Notes under the pieces: generated by a model | What the model saw: only the letters and a program-made list of their open reading frames with translations | Told to the model about the DNA's origin: nothing | The model's database searches: none | Translations under genes and position numbers: made by a program | In this document: piece by piece, positions 54,977 through 63,458 of the stretch | How positions within the stretch are numbered: the stretch's first letter is position 1 | How the letters are laid out: each line of letters begins with the position of its first letter | Assembly: GCF_000520975.1 (NCBI RefSeq) | Contig: NZ_JACB01000006.1 | Coordinates: 1-64,000 of the forward strand | Length of the DNA: 64,000 bases | Direction: 5' to 3' | DNA from: Aquimarina megaterium XH134 | GTDB lineage: Bacteria > Bacteroidota > Bacteroidia > Flavobacteriales > Flavobacteriaceae

Positions 54977-55420
54977 TTAATCTATTTCAATTATCTTTTT
55001 GGGTTGCTCTTTTGCTTCTTCCTTTTTTAAAAGATTGAGAGTAAGCACTCCATTTTTGTAGATAGCTTTAACCTTTTCATTCTGGTTTACGCTTGTAGGT
55101 AACTGTAATTTTCTATCGAACTCATTATAACTAAATTCTCTACGTGTATACTCTGTTTCCTCTTCTATTTCTTCTTTACTTTTTTGAGCCCAAATGTGTA
55201 ACACATCGTCTTCCATAGTCACTTCAATATCTTTCTTTGAAAAACCAGGAACTGCGAGTTCAATTTCAAAATTATCCTTGTTTTCTTTGACATTCATTGC
55301 AGGAAGATTTCTGTCTTTTACAAAAAAATCGTCTGCAAAAAAATCATCTGTATCTAACCATGTAGAAACACGGTCATTGATCCAGGGAAATCTGTTTTTG
55401 TTAAATTTAATTAATGACAT
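54977..55420 (-). CDS. Small heat shock protein Hsp20
   Basis: The 147-residue protein has the alpha-crystallin domain (about 38-130): MNVKENKDNFEIELAVPGFSKKDIEVTMEDDVLHIWAQK, a YTRREFSYNEFDRKLQLP segment and the ending AIYKNGVLTLNLLKKEEA (the A-x-x-x-n-GVL motif). It is an ATP-independent holdase. Its promoter carries the Crp/Fnr-type palindrome found at the stress protein genes. Confidence 0.95.
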   Translation of the reverse strand: MSLIKFNKNRFPWINDRVSTWLDTDDFFADDFFVKDRNLPAMNVKENKDNFEIELAVPGFSKKDIEVTMEDDVLHIWAQKSKEEIEEETEYTRREFSYNEFDRKLQLPTSVNQNEKVKAIYKNGVLTLNLLKKEEAKEQPKKIIEID

Positions 55421-55452
55421 AACGTTAAGGTTTATTAGAGTTATTATTACAT

Positions 55453-55496
55453 TAAAATTAAACTGATAACGGGCATTTTAAAATGACAATTATCAG
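55453..55496 (-). promoter_or_regulatory. Crp/Fnr-type site and -7 element of hsp20
   Basis: The plus-strand reading ATGACAATTATCAG (55483-55496) fits TGAYA-NN-TRTCA. On the minus strand, -7 element TAATTTTA ends at 55453, 36.5 nt from the palindrome centre. Confidence 0.7.
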
Positions 55497-55525
55497 TTTA
55501 TTAGCATTTTAACCTGTATTTAACG

Positions 55526-55942
55526 TTACTTCTTGTTCTTTTTTAAAACTCCGCCTGCATACAGAAAAACTTCAGATTTTAACCTGCTGAAATTTTTATA
55601 GAAGTCATCAAAAGTGCGCCTTACCAGAATATGATTTTTATAGTAAAAATTGTCACAAGAAATAGTATCGCATTCTAGCATACCTCCCAATTCGCTTTCA
55701 TGTGTTCTGATACCTTGACTTATCTCTTGTATTTCTTTCTCTATATCTACGATTTGCTGTTTAAACTCTTGTAATCGTTCAAAAAGATTCGGAGTAGTGG
55801 GTTCAAAAACATAAGAATTTAATAATTGATTGATAAAATGTATTTCACCTTCGATAAATCGAAGACTTGATTTCCATTTTAGGATATCAAAATGGATCTC
55901 TTTTAATTCTTTATCAGAGGTATTATCTGTTGCTGCCATCAT
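55526..55942 (-). CDS. Small helical protein, paralogue of the gene at 54451
   Basis: The 138-residue cytosolic protein begins with a possible MMAATDN and contains LKWKSSLRFIEGEIHFINQLL, matching the neighbour at 54451. A central coiled-coil-like stretch (FERLQEFKQQIVDIEKEIQEISQGI) follows. It lies 25 bp downstream of the eRF1-like gene. The two paralogues flank hsp20. Function unknown. Confidence 0.6.
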   Translation of the reverse strand: MMAATDNTSDKELKEIHFDILKWKSSLRFIEGEIHFINQLLNSYVFEPTTPNLFERLQEFKQQIVDIEKEIQEISQGIRTHESELGGMLECDTISCDNFYYKNHILVRRTFDDFYKNFSRLKSEVFLYAGGVLKKNKK

Positions 55943-55967
55943 TTTTTCTAGGTTTTAAATAAAAGCT

Positions 55968-56387
55968 TTAATGGGGGTACAAATCTTTTTTGAAATATGA
56001 TCTTATCAAAGCTTTGGTTTGATTATCGGTCATACTATCTGCTTTGAGCACATCTTTTACCTTTTCACCAATATCTTTATAGTTGGTTATTAATTCTTTA
56101 TTGAATTTTTCTCCTGTCTCTGCAGGCCCATAAATCACAATCCTATCTGCATCTTTTATAAGAGGGACAATCTTCTTAAAATAGGCTTTAAATTGGTGTT
56201 TCTCTCGTTCGAGATATTTACTATCCTGAACTACATCCTGTGGCCCGCCTTTAAGTCGTGTTCCCGAACCACCATGAATACGAAAGTTTTCAATTTCTGA
56301 TAGTATGGTTGTCATATCCTCACTATCTTCTTTAACAGAAATGACATGAGCCTTTTCTTTATCTATCCAAATTCCTATATGTTTCAT
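55968..56387 (-). CDS. eRF1-domain-like small protein
   Basis: The 139-residue protein has an N-terminal MKHIGIWIDKEKAHVISVKE and a later RIVIYGPAETGEKFNKELITN, similar to the bacterial archaeo-eukaryotic release-factor-like proteins. These proteins are found beside stress genes and may act on ribosomes. The assignment rests on these two strands and the size. It is 74 bp downstream of a universal stress protein gene. Confidence 0.55.
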   Translation of the reverse strand: MKHIGIWIDKEKAHVISVKEDSEDMTTILSEIENFRIHGGSGTRLKGGPQDVVQDSKYLEREKHQFKAYFKKIVPLIKDADRIVIYGPAETGEKFNKELITNYKDIGEKVKDVLKADSMTDNQTKALIRSYFKKDLYPH

Positions 56388-56461
56388 CTGTTTATTTTTT
56401 ATGGTTAAAGAGTATTCACAGCAATTACGAAATGTAAACTGCCTGATTATAGTATATCTAC

Positions 56462-57313
56462 TTAATTTGCTAAATCATGCAAGGCTAGTACAGGTACTTG
56501 CGAATGCTGTCCCAAATTTTTCACCATTGGTCTTGAAAATATACTTCCAAAAAAACTGTGTTTTCTATTGATAAAAGTAATCATATCACTCTCCCGGCTT
56601 TCTACAAAACTGCTAAGGCCTCCTTTTACATCTATATTATGCAGTGTATGAAAAGTATATTTTATACCATCTAGGTATTCTACGAGCAATCTCTTGTTGT
56701 TTTCTTGTTCTTCATCTAGATCATCATCATTAGTAACATGAAGAATTCTTATTTCAGCATTTGTGATTCGTGCTATTTCAATTAGATATTGAAGTTCTCT
56801 GCGCTTAATCTGAGTTCTATAATCTGTTGGAAATACAATTTCTTTTGGCTCCTTATAATTGGTGTTTTCTGGTATTGCCATAACGGGGCAATTTCTTACT
56901 TTTTCCATCACCAAAACTGTATTGCTACCGTAAATCAGATCTCCAGCATTAGTCGTCCCTTTGGTTCCCATAACGATCATTTCGATATCCTTTTTCTCTA
57001 CAGTATCTTTGATCGCACTCAATACATTATTGAATTGAGATATCATAAAAAACTTATGATTAGGATTATCATCTCTAAAACTCAACCTTTCTTCAATTTT
57101 ACTTAAGCCCTTTTCTGATTTCTCTTTGGCCTCTTCATAAAATCGTTCTCCTGGTTCGGGAATCATCATACTTTCTAACGCATAACCAGTTGCATTAAAC
57201 ACATTAAGTACATAAAAATCACATGTTTCGTTTTTATATAGCTCTATAGCATATAGTATAGCATTCCACGCGTTTTTTGAAAAATCCGTGGGTAACAAAA
57301 TCTTTTTTTTCAT
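56462..57313 (-). CDS. Universal stress protein, tandem copy 1
   Basis: The 283-residue two-domain protein starts at the ATG at 57313 (MKKKILLPTDFSKNAWNAILYA); a GTG lies one codon before it. The ATP-loop-like motif GTKGTTNAGDLIYGSNTVLVM (about 118-138) marks domain 1, while domain 2 lacks it. It is the most downstream of five tandem copies and has its own Crp/Fnr-type site. Confidence 0.92.
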   Translation of the reverse strand: MKKKILLPTDFSKNAWNAILYAIELYKNETCDFYVLNVFNATGYALESMMIPEPGERFYEEAKEKSEKGLSKIEERLSFRDDNPNHKFFMISQFNNVLSAIKDTVEKKDIEMIVMGTKGTTNAGDLIYGSNTVLVMEKVRNCPVMAIPENTNYKEPKEIVFPTDYRTQIKRRELQYLIEIARITNAEIRILHVTNDDDLDEEQENNKRLLVEYLDGIKYTFHTLHNIDVKGGLSSFVESRESDMITFINRKHSFFGSIFSRPMVKNLGQHSQVPVLALHDLAN

Positions 57314-57339
57314 CACTTAGGTCTTTAGGATTAGTCTTA

Positions 57340-57383
57340 TAAATGTATGGGTATAACCTTGTAAAAACTATGATAATTATCAG
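57340..57383 (-). promoter_or_regulatory. Crp/Fnr-type site and -7 element of tandem usp 1
   Basis: ATGATAATTATCAG (57370-57383) fits TGAYA-NN-TRTCA. The -7 element TACATTTA on the minus strand ends at 57340, 36.5 nt from the centre. The site overlaps the stop codon of the upstream usp gene. Confidence 0.7.
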
Positions 57384-58228
57384 CTTAACTCAGGAATAAC
57401 TAAGAAAGGAATAGTTGTATGAAATCCTATTTTTTTTATAACGGGTTCGTGTGTGATATTTTCTATAAGACTATGTTTATATTTTGACATGCATAGCATA
57501 TCAACATTCATCTCATCAATAAATTCATTAATAAGTTTTGCCTTTTGAGTAAATCGAGGAATCCAATGAATACAATAATTATAGTCTTTAAAATTTTCTT
57601 TAAGATTCTTAAGATTATGTTCTTGTATTTCGTCTAATTTTTCTTTTTCATGAATATGCATTATTCTAATATTTGAAGAAAATACCGTAACAATATCTAG
57701 AAGAGGTTTTAGAGACTCTATGTTATAGAGGCATTTAAAATCTGTAGCAAAAGCAATCTCTGTAGGTTTTTTAAAATCAAATTCATCTGGCACCGCCAGT
57801 ATCGTGCAATCCTTAATATTATTAATGACTTTAACCGTATTACTTCCTATAAGAACTTCTTTAGCACCACTGGCTCCCTTAGTTCCCATAACAACAAGAT
57901 CGATATTTTTACTTTTTATGGTTTTGTTAATGGTATCGGTAAGTTTTTTGGAAACAGAAATGGTCTCAAACGTATGTTTAAAATCTTCTGTATCCCTAAC
58001 TATAGAATGAAGTGTTTCGGTAAGCTTTTCTTGAGACTCATTACTTAATTCCTGATATAACAAATCTCCTTTGGTAGTATTAATTCTACTCGTTAAAACC
58101 GGAGTATCTACATCAAAAGTATTTAAAATATAGAATTGACATTCCTGATCTTGAAATAATCGGGTGGCATAAAAAAGTGCACCATAGGCATTATTAGAAA
58201 AATCTGTGGGAACAAGTATCCTTTTCAT
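57380..58228 (-). CDS. Universal stress protein, tandem copy 2
   Basis: The 282-residue protein has MKRILVPTDFSNNAYGALFYA at the N-terminus and GTKGASGAKEVLIGSNTVKVI (about 118-138) in domain 1, the expected nucleotide-binding loop. Its own promoter and operator lie at 58256-58299. Confidence 0.92.
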   Translation of the reverse strand: MKRILVPTDFSNNAYGALFYATRLFQDQECQFYILNTFDVDTPVLTSRINTTKGDLLYQELSNESQEKLTETLHSIVRDTEDFKHTFETISVSKKLTDTINKTIKSKNIDLVVMGTKGASGAKEVLIGSNTVKVINNIKDCTILAVPDEFDFKKPTEIAFATDFKCLYNIESLKPLLDIVTVFSSNIRIMHIHEKEKLDEIQEHNLKNLKENFKDYNYCIHWIPRFTQKAKLINEFIDEMNVDMLCMSKYKHSLIENITHEPVIKKIGFHTTIPFLVIPELS

Positions 58229-58255
58229 TTCTTTTCAGTTTTACAAATTATATCA

Positions 58256-58299
58256 TAAAACTAGCTTTATAATAGCAAGAATACTATGACAAATCTCAT
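58256..58299 (-). promoter_or_regulatory. Crp/Fnr-type site and -7 element of tandem usp 2
   Basis: ATGACAAATCTCAT (58286-58299) fits the consensus with one mismatch. The -7 element TAGTTTTA ends at 58256, 36.5 nt from the centre. Confidence 0.65.
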
Positions 58300-58313
58300 G
58301 TCTGTACAAACTC

Positions 58314-59168
58314 TTAAATCGCAGTATCAGCCGGGATCACTAAAAAAGGAATTATAGTATTAAATGTCATTTTTTTGATGATCGGTTCTTTTATTATTCT
58401 TTCTACAAAACTATGCTCATAATTAATCATTACCAGAATATCGATTTCTAGTTCTTCAATAAATTCCTGAATAGCATGTTCTACAGTTGAAAAATCAGGC
58501 ATGACATGAAAATCATATTTTACACGTTTAAAATAATGTTCTAATGAACTAGAATTATAATGTTGAGAAGGATCTAATTCGGGTTTATCATATATATGAA
58601 TCATCCTTACAGTTGCATTCTGACTTTTGGCAAATTCTAGTATTGGAGCGATCTCTGCCTTATGATACATTCGCTCAAAATCTGTTGCAAAAGCTATTGC
58701 CGAAATTTCTTTAAAATATGAATCATCAGGAATGATAAGGATAGGACAATGCGATACATTCTTAACTACTTTCTGCGTGGTACTCCCCAAAAAAAGATTT
58801 TTACTCCCGGTTGTTCCTTTGGTACCAATAATGATCATTCCAAAAGTGCTATCTTCTAAAAGCTTGTTCATGTTTTGAACCAAAGATCCTTTCTTACTTA
58901 TGGTTTTAAAAGTATGATGCAACCCCGGTTTAGAGTTATGGATATCTTCTAAAGTCATTTTCAGTCCTTGCTCAGATTCCATCTTAATCGCTTCATAAAG
59001 ATGACCAATACGCTGAGAACTCACGACACTTATAAGTTGTATTGGTTCTAGATCATACGTGTTTAACAAATAAAACTCACAAGGAACATTTCTATATAAC
59101 TCTATAGCATACAATATAGTATTCCAAGCATTATCAGAAAAATCTGTTGGGATTAGAATTTGTTTCAT
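58314..59168 (-). CDS. Universal stress protein, tandem copy 3
   Basis: The 284-residue protein begins MKQILIPTDFSDNAWNTILYA and carries GTKGTTGSKNLFLGSTTQKVV in domain 1. No Crp/Fnr-type palindrome is seen in the 40 bp before it, so it probably shares the transcript of copies 4 and 5. Domain 2 ends in a conserved IIKKMTFNTIIPFLVIP. Confidence 0.92.
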   Translation of the reverse strand: MKQILIPTDFSDNAWNTILYAIELYRNVPCEFYLLNTYDLEPIQLISVVSSQRIGHLYEAIKMESEQGLKMTLEDIHNSKPGLHHTFKTISKKGSLVQNMNKLLEDSTFGMIIIGTKGTTGSKNLFLGSTTQKVVKNVSHCPILIIPDDSYFKEISAIAFATDFERMYHKAEIAPILEFAKSQNATVRMIHIYDKPELDPSQHYNSSSLEHYFKRVKYDFHVMPDFSTVEHAIQEFIEELEIDILVMINYEHSFVERIIKEPIIKKMTFNTIIPFLVIPADTAI

Positions 59169-59208
59169 TTGTCTATATTTATCAGACCGGCAAGGTCTAG
59201 AGTTAATA

Positions 59209-60060
59209 TCACGCTATCCTTTCTATAGAAGGGATTACCAAAAAAGGAATATTGGTATGATAGGCTACTTGATTAATTACTGGTTTGAATAAAAGATTTT
59301 CAAAGAAAGAGTGTTTATTGTGAATCATGATCAATAAATCGATCTTGTACTTTTTCTGAAAATCTTCTACAGCTTCTAGTACATCCACTCCTTCTGCAAT
59401 GTGAAAAATATGAGTGATATTTTTAAAATACTTATCCAATTCTTCCTTAACCTTATGTTGTTCAGGCCCTAAAGCAACTCCATAATAAGCATTTAAAATA
59501 TTAAGTCTACAAATATATTTATCACAAATTTCTTTTACTAAAGGTAAATATTTATTATCAATACTAAGATTATAATCTGTTGGGAACAAAACATCTTTTG
59601 GTTTTTCAAATTCAAAACCGGAAGGAACTGCAATAACAGGACAATTCACTTTTTTTATCGTATACATAGTATGTGTCCCAATAAAAACTTCTTTGGCACC
59701 AGTAGCTCCTTTGGTACCCATTACTATGAGATCAATATTGTATTTTTCGACAACCGATTTGATTTCTCCTATCAGAGTATTAAAAACTGATAATCTAACA
59801 AAACTGTGTTTCGGGTTATCAAATTCTTCTTTGATTTTTTCTTCTGTTCGTTCGATATCACGTTTAGAATTTATCATTGCAATATCTTCCATGCCATACG
59901 GTGCAGGGTTCTCGATAAGATACCCTGTGTGATAGGATACTGGCGTAAATGTATTGAGTAAATAAAAAGTAGTTTCTTCCTCTCTAAACAAATTTAAAGC
60001 ATATCTAATCGCATTAAATGCATTATCAGAGAAATCGGTAGGTAATAAAATTCGTTTCAT
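59209..60060 (-). CDS. Universal stress protein, tandem copy 4
   Basis: The 283-residue protein begins MKRILLPTDFSDNAFNAIRYA and has GTKGATGAKEVFIGTHTMYTI in domain 1. It lies 12 bp after copy 5, so the two form an operon. Confidence 0.92.
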   Translation of the reverse strand: MKRILLPTDFSDNAFNAIRYALNLFREEETTFYLLNTFTPVSYHTGYLIENPAPYGMEDIAMINSKRDIERTEEKIKEEFDNPKHSFVRLSVFNTLIGEIKSVVEKYNIDLIVMGTKGATGAKEVFIGTHTMYTIKKVNCPVIAVPSGFEFEKPKDVLFPTDYNLSIDNKYLPLVKEICDKYICRLNILNAYYGVALGPEQHKVKEELDKYFKNITHIFHIAEGVDVLEAVEDFQKKYKIDLLIMIHNKHSFFENLLFKPVINQVAYHTNIPFLVIPSIERIA

Positions 60061-60072
60061 CTCTATATAATT

Positions 60073-60921
60073 TTAATATCGTTGTAAGTTTTGCATCACT
60101 AAAAAAGGAATCCTAATATGTAGTCCTATTTTATCAATTGTAGATCGATCTAAAAGATTTTCTAAATAAGAGCGCCTTGAGTTTACCATTACCAAAAAGT
60201 CTATTTCATTACGTTCTATAAACTGATTTATAGCATGGGTAAGATCCTCTGCTATCTCTTGATGAAATATTAATTCTGCATTAGGTAATGATTCTTTTAA
60301 GAAATGCTTATTATCTTCTTGTCTGATAGAAAGTTTGTCAAAGTTCGAGATATATAAAAAATTAATAATAGATCTGAAGCTTTTAGTTAATGTACTAAAC
60401 AATTTTAGTTCTCTTCGCTTAAATGGCAATTGATAATTTGTAGGAAATAGAATATTTTTTGGCGAATTGTAACTACAATCACTTGGGATTGCCAATACAG
60501 GACATTTTACATATTTAAGAACCTGTAGGGTATTGCTCCCAAAGGTAAGCTTTCGATCATTAGTTTCTCCTCTTGTTCCCATAATCAGAATATCCATATT
60601 TTCTTTATCTACCAGATCATTAGCCTCATCGGTTAGACTCCCAAACATGGATAGTAATTTATACTCATGTCTAGGATTAGGTGAAATATTCTTTATTTCT
60701 GAAAGCACTTTCTCTAGTGCCATATTAGAGCTTTTGTATACTTTTTCTTTTAGTTCATCAAAAATTTCGCGAGAAACTACGGTGTTATGATCGTATACCT
60801 CATCGGCATAAGCATGTAGAATAAAGAAATCACACCGCTCATATTTAAAAAGTTCAACAGCATATCGTAAAGCATTCATGGCATTTTCTGAAAAATCTGT
60901 AGGAATCAATATTTTTCTCAT
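60073..60921 (-). CDS. Universal stress protein, tandem copy 5
   Basis: The 282-residue protein starts at the ATG at 60921 (MRKILIPTDFSENAMNALRYA). A longer frame from 60951 would run through the promoter. Its domain-1 loop is GTRGETNDRKLTFGSNTLQVL, which lacks the usual G-x-x-x-x-G spacing of other copies. It leads the transcript of copies 5, 4 and 3 and is divergent from the copper ATPase gene. Confidence 0.92.
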   Translation of the reverse strand: MRKILIPTDFSENAMNALRYAVELFKYERCDFFILHAYADEVYDHNTVVSREIFDELKEKVYKSSNMALEKVLSEIKNISPNPRHEYKLLSMFGSLTDEANDLVDKENMDILIMGTRGETNDRKLTFGSNTLQVLKYVKCPVLAIPSDCSYNSPKNILFPTNYQLPFKRRELKLFSTLTKSFRSIINFLYISNFDKLSIRQEDNKHFLKESLPNAELIFHQEIAEDLTHAINQFIERNEIDFLVMVNSRRSYLENLLDRSTIDKIGLHIRIPFLVMQNLQRY

Positions 60922-60948
60922 CGTTTGCTTTTTTTGATATGTTATACT

Positions 60949-60992
60949 CAAAACTAGGTAATTGCAGATGCAAAAACTATGATTTTTGTCAG
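60949..60992 (-). promoter_or_regulatory. Crp/Fnr-type site and -7 element of tandem usp 5-4-3
   Basis: ATGATTTTTGTCAG (60979-60992) has one strong TGTCA half and a weaker ATGAT half. The -7 element TAGTTTTG ends at 60949, 36.5 nt from the centre. It is divergent from the site at 61003-61016, with 24 bp between the centres. Confidence 0.65.
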
Positions 60993-61002
60993 TTGAAGAA
61001 TC

Positions 61003-61046
61003 ATGACATTTGTCATATTATATAAATGCATACTTTTTCATATTTG
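61003..61046 (+). promoter_or_regulatory. Crp/Fnr-type site and -7 element of the copper ATPase gene
   Basis: ATGACATTTGTCAT (61003-61016) has perfect 6-bp arms. The -7-like CATATTTG ends at 61046, 36.5 nt from the centre. The start codon follows at 61062. Confidence 0.7.
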
Positions 61047-61061
61047 TAGCAAACAAATTCT

Positions 61062-63458
61062 ATGTCAGAGCATACTTGTTTTCACTGTGGAGATGATTGT
61101 AGTAAGACGGTAATCAAATTTGATCAAAAAACATTCTGCTGTAATGGGTGCAAAACTGTATTTGAAATTTTTTCGACTCATGATTTATCCTGTTATTATG
61201 ACTTACAGTCTGCTCCTGGCGCCATTCCTGAAGAAATTCAAGGAAAATACGATTATCTCGACACTCCTTCTATTGCTGAAAAACTAATAGAATTTAATGA
61301 TGGTAATACTCAAATCATCACACTATATATTCCACACATGCATTGTAGTTCCTGCATTTGGATATTAGAAAATCTACATAAGCTTCAACCAGCGATTACA
61401 GCATCTCAGGTTAATTTCCCTAAAAAAACAGTTCGTATTACCTTTAATAGTGATCGTGTTTCCCTCAAGGCATTGGTCATTTTACTTAATTCTATAGGCT
61501 ATGAACCCTATATTAGCCTGGATGACTACTCTACAGGAGAGACACAAATAAATCGAAGTTTGATTTATAAACTTGGTATTGCTGGTTTTGCTTTCGGAAA
61601 TGTAATGTTTTTATCGTTTCCAGAATATTTTGAAGTGTCAGAATACTGGTTAGAACAATACAAACACGTTTTTCGTTGGTTAATGTTTACTTTTTCATTG
61701 CCCGTTGTATTTTATGCTGCACAAGACTACTTTATTTCTGCCTATAAAGGATTACGGTCTAAAATATTAAATATTGATATTCCCATCGCTTTGGGGATTC
61801 TGGTTCTTTTTTTAAGAAGTACTACAGAAATAATTTTTGATTGGGGTACTGGTTTCTTTGACAGCCTCACCGGACTGGTATTTTTTCTGTTGCTAGGAAA
61901 ATTTTTCCAGCAAAAAACCTATTCCTTTTTATCTTTCGAAAGAGATTATAAATCTTATTTCCCAATTGCGGTAACAAGAATTGCCTTTACACAACACAAA
62001 AAAGAAAGAAAAGAAGAAAATATACAAGTTTACGATATTAAAAAAGGTGATCGACTATTGATCAGAAATGGCGAATTAATCCCTGTAGATGCAATTCTTA
62101 TCGAAGGTGATGCTCAAATTGATTACAGTTTTGTAACTGGCGAAAGTGAATCGGTTACCAAACAATCGGGCGATACTCTTTTTGCCGGAGGCAGACAACT
62201 TTATGGAGCTATAGAAATCGAAGTTTTAAAATCTGTAGAACAAAGCTATCTTACCCAATTATGGAGTAATGATGTATTTAATAAAGATAAAACAGCTTCA
62301 TTTACCAATCTTACCGATGCAATAAGTAAATATTTCACGATTACAATCCTATGTATTGCCGTACTCGCTACTTCTTTTTGGTTATTTGTTGATCCCTCAA
62401 AAGCAGCACAGGTATTCACAGCTGTACTTATTATCGCTTGTCCATGTGCATTAGCATTAGCAAGACCGTTTGCCTTGGGTAATATCCTTCGCATCTTCGG
62501 AAAAAACAAATTCTATCTTAAAAATGCAGATGTTATAGAACGATTAGCCAGGGTAGATACCATGATTTTTGACAAAACCGGTACCATAACTACTACAATT
62601 ACAAGCGAAGTGACTTATGAAGGAATGAAACTAACACCCGAAGAAGAATCCTTGCTTAAAAACACCTTACGAGCATCAAATCACCCTCTTAGCAGAACAC
62701 TTTATAATATATTAGCAGAACACGATATTCTAACCTTAGATGAATATCATGAACATATCGGAAAAGGAATTGAGGGTAAACTTGAAGAAGACACTATCAA
62801 AATAGGGTCTGCAAATTTTGTAGGACAGGACATTAATTCTGAAATCACAAACACTACGGTTCATATTAGTACTAATGAACAATATAAAGGCCATTACGTT
62901 TTTCACAATCAATATAGAAAGGGAGTTAAAAAAGTATTTGATCAATTATCTAAAGATTACAAACTCGCTATTTTATCAGGAGACAATAAAGGAGAAAAAG
63001 AGTATTTAAAAAAACTACTCCCTAAAAACACTTCTTTACTTTTTGATCAAAAACCAAACGATAAGCTAAACTATATCAAATCATTACAACAACATAATCA
63101 AAACGTCATCATGGTTGGAGATGGATTAAATGATGCCGGAGCTTTAGCCCAAAGTGATGTAGGTATTGCTGTTTCAGAAAATGTAAATGTATTTTCTCCT
63201 GCATGTGATGCCATTCTTGATGCTTCAAAATTTGATACTATATCCGTTTATCTTAACCTATCAAAAAAAGCGATTGCGATTATTAAATCAAGTTTCGTTC
63301 TATCATTTTTATATAATATTATAGGTCTATACTTTGCTGTTACCGGTCAACTCTCTCCTGTTATAGCAGCAATACTAATGCCATTAAGTTCTATCTCTAT
63401 TGTTGCATATGTTACCTTGCTTACAAACTGGTCCGGAAGAAAATTAATATCAAAATAA
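61062..63458 (+). CDS. ccoI: CcoI-like copper-transporting P-type ATPase
   Basis: The 798-residue protein has an N-terminal Cys-rich domain (CFHCGDDCSK, FCCNGCK) and an HMA metal-binding CSSC (HMHCSSCIWI). Membrane helices follow, then a phosphatase TGES motif, the CPC ion-path motif IACPCALALARP, phosphorylation motif DKTGTIT and GDGLNDAGAL. The N-terminal domain and the CPC site match CcoI, which loads copper into cbb3 oxidase. No cco oxidase genes lie in the window. A Crp/Fnr-type promoter fits low-oxygen expression. Confidence 0.88.
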   Translation: MSEHTCFHCGDDCSKTVIKFDQKTFCCNGCKTVFEIFSTHDLSCYYDLQSAPGAIPEEIQGKYDYLDTPSIAEKLIEFNDGNTQIITLYIPHMHCSSCIWILENLHKLQPAITASQVNFPKKTVRITFNSDRVSLKALVILLNSIGYEPYISLDDYSTGETQINRSLIYKLGIAGFAFGNVMFLSFPEYFEVSEYWLEQYKHVFRWLMFTFSLPVVFYAAQDYFISAYKGLRSKILNIDIPIALGILVLFLRSTTEIIFDWGTGFFDSLTGLVFFLLLGKFFQQKTYSFLSFERDYKSYFPIAVTRIAFTQHKKERKEENIQVYDIKKGDRLLIRNGELIPVDAILIEGDAQIDYSFVTGESESVTKQSGDTLFAGGRQLYGAIEIEVLKSVEQSYLTQLWSNDVFNKDKTASFTNLTDAISKYFTITILCIAVLATSFWLFVDPSKAAQVFTAVLIIACPCALALARPFALGNILRIFGKNKFYLKNADVIERLARVDTMIFDKTGTITTTITSEVTYEGMKLTPEEESLLKNTLRASNHPLSRTLYNILAEHDILTLDEYHEHIGKGIEGKLEEDTIKIGSANFVGQDINSEITNTTVHISTNEQYKGHYVFHNQYRKGVKKVFDQLSKDYKLAILSGDNKGEKEYLKKLLPKNTSLLFDQKPNDKLNYIKSLQQHNQNVIMVGDGLNDAGALAQSDVGIAVSENVNVFSPACDAILDASKFDTISVYLNLSKKAIAIIKSSFVLSFLYNIIGLYFAVTGQLSPVIAAILMPLSSISIVAYVTLLTNWSGRKLISK

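Noticed and set aside
56388-56461. A Crp/Fnr-type site upstream of the eRF1-like gene
   Set aside because: A TACATTTC box exists at 56429-56436, but the expected palindrome at the fixed distance is absent.
59169-59208. A separate Crp/Fnr-type promoter for usp copy 3
   Set aside because: The best palindrome half here (AATATCA) has no partner half, and no -7 element lies at the fixed distance. Copy 3 is more likely in the transcript of copies 5 and 4.
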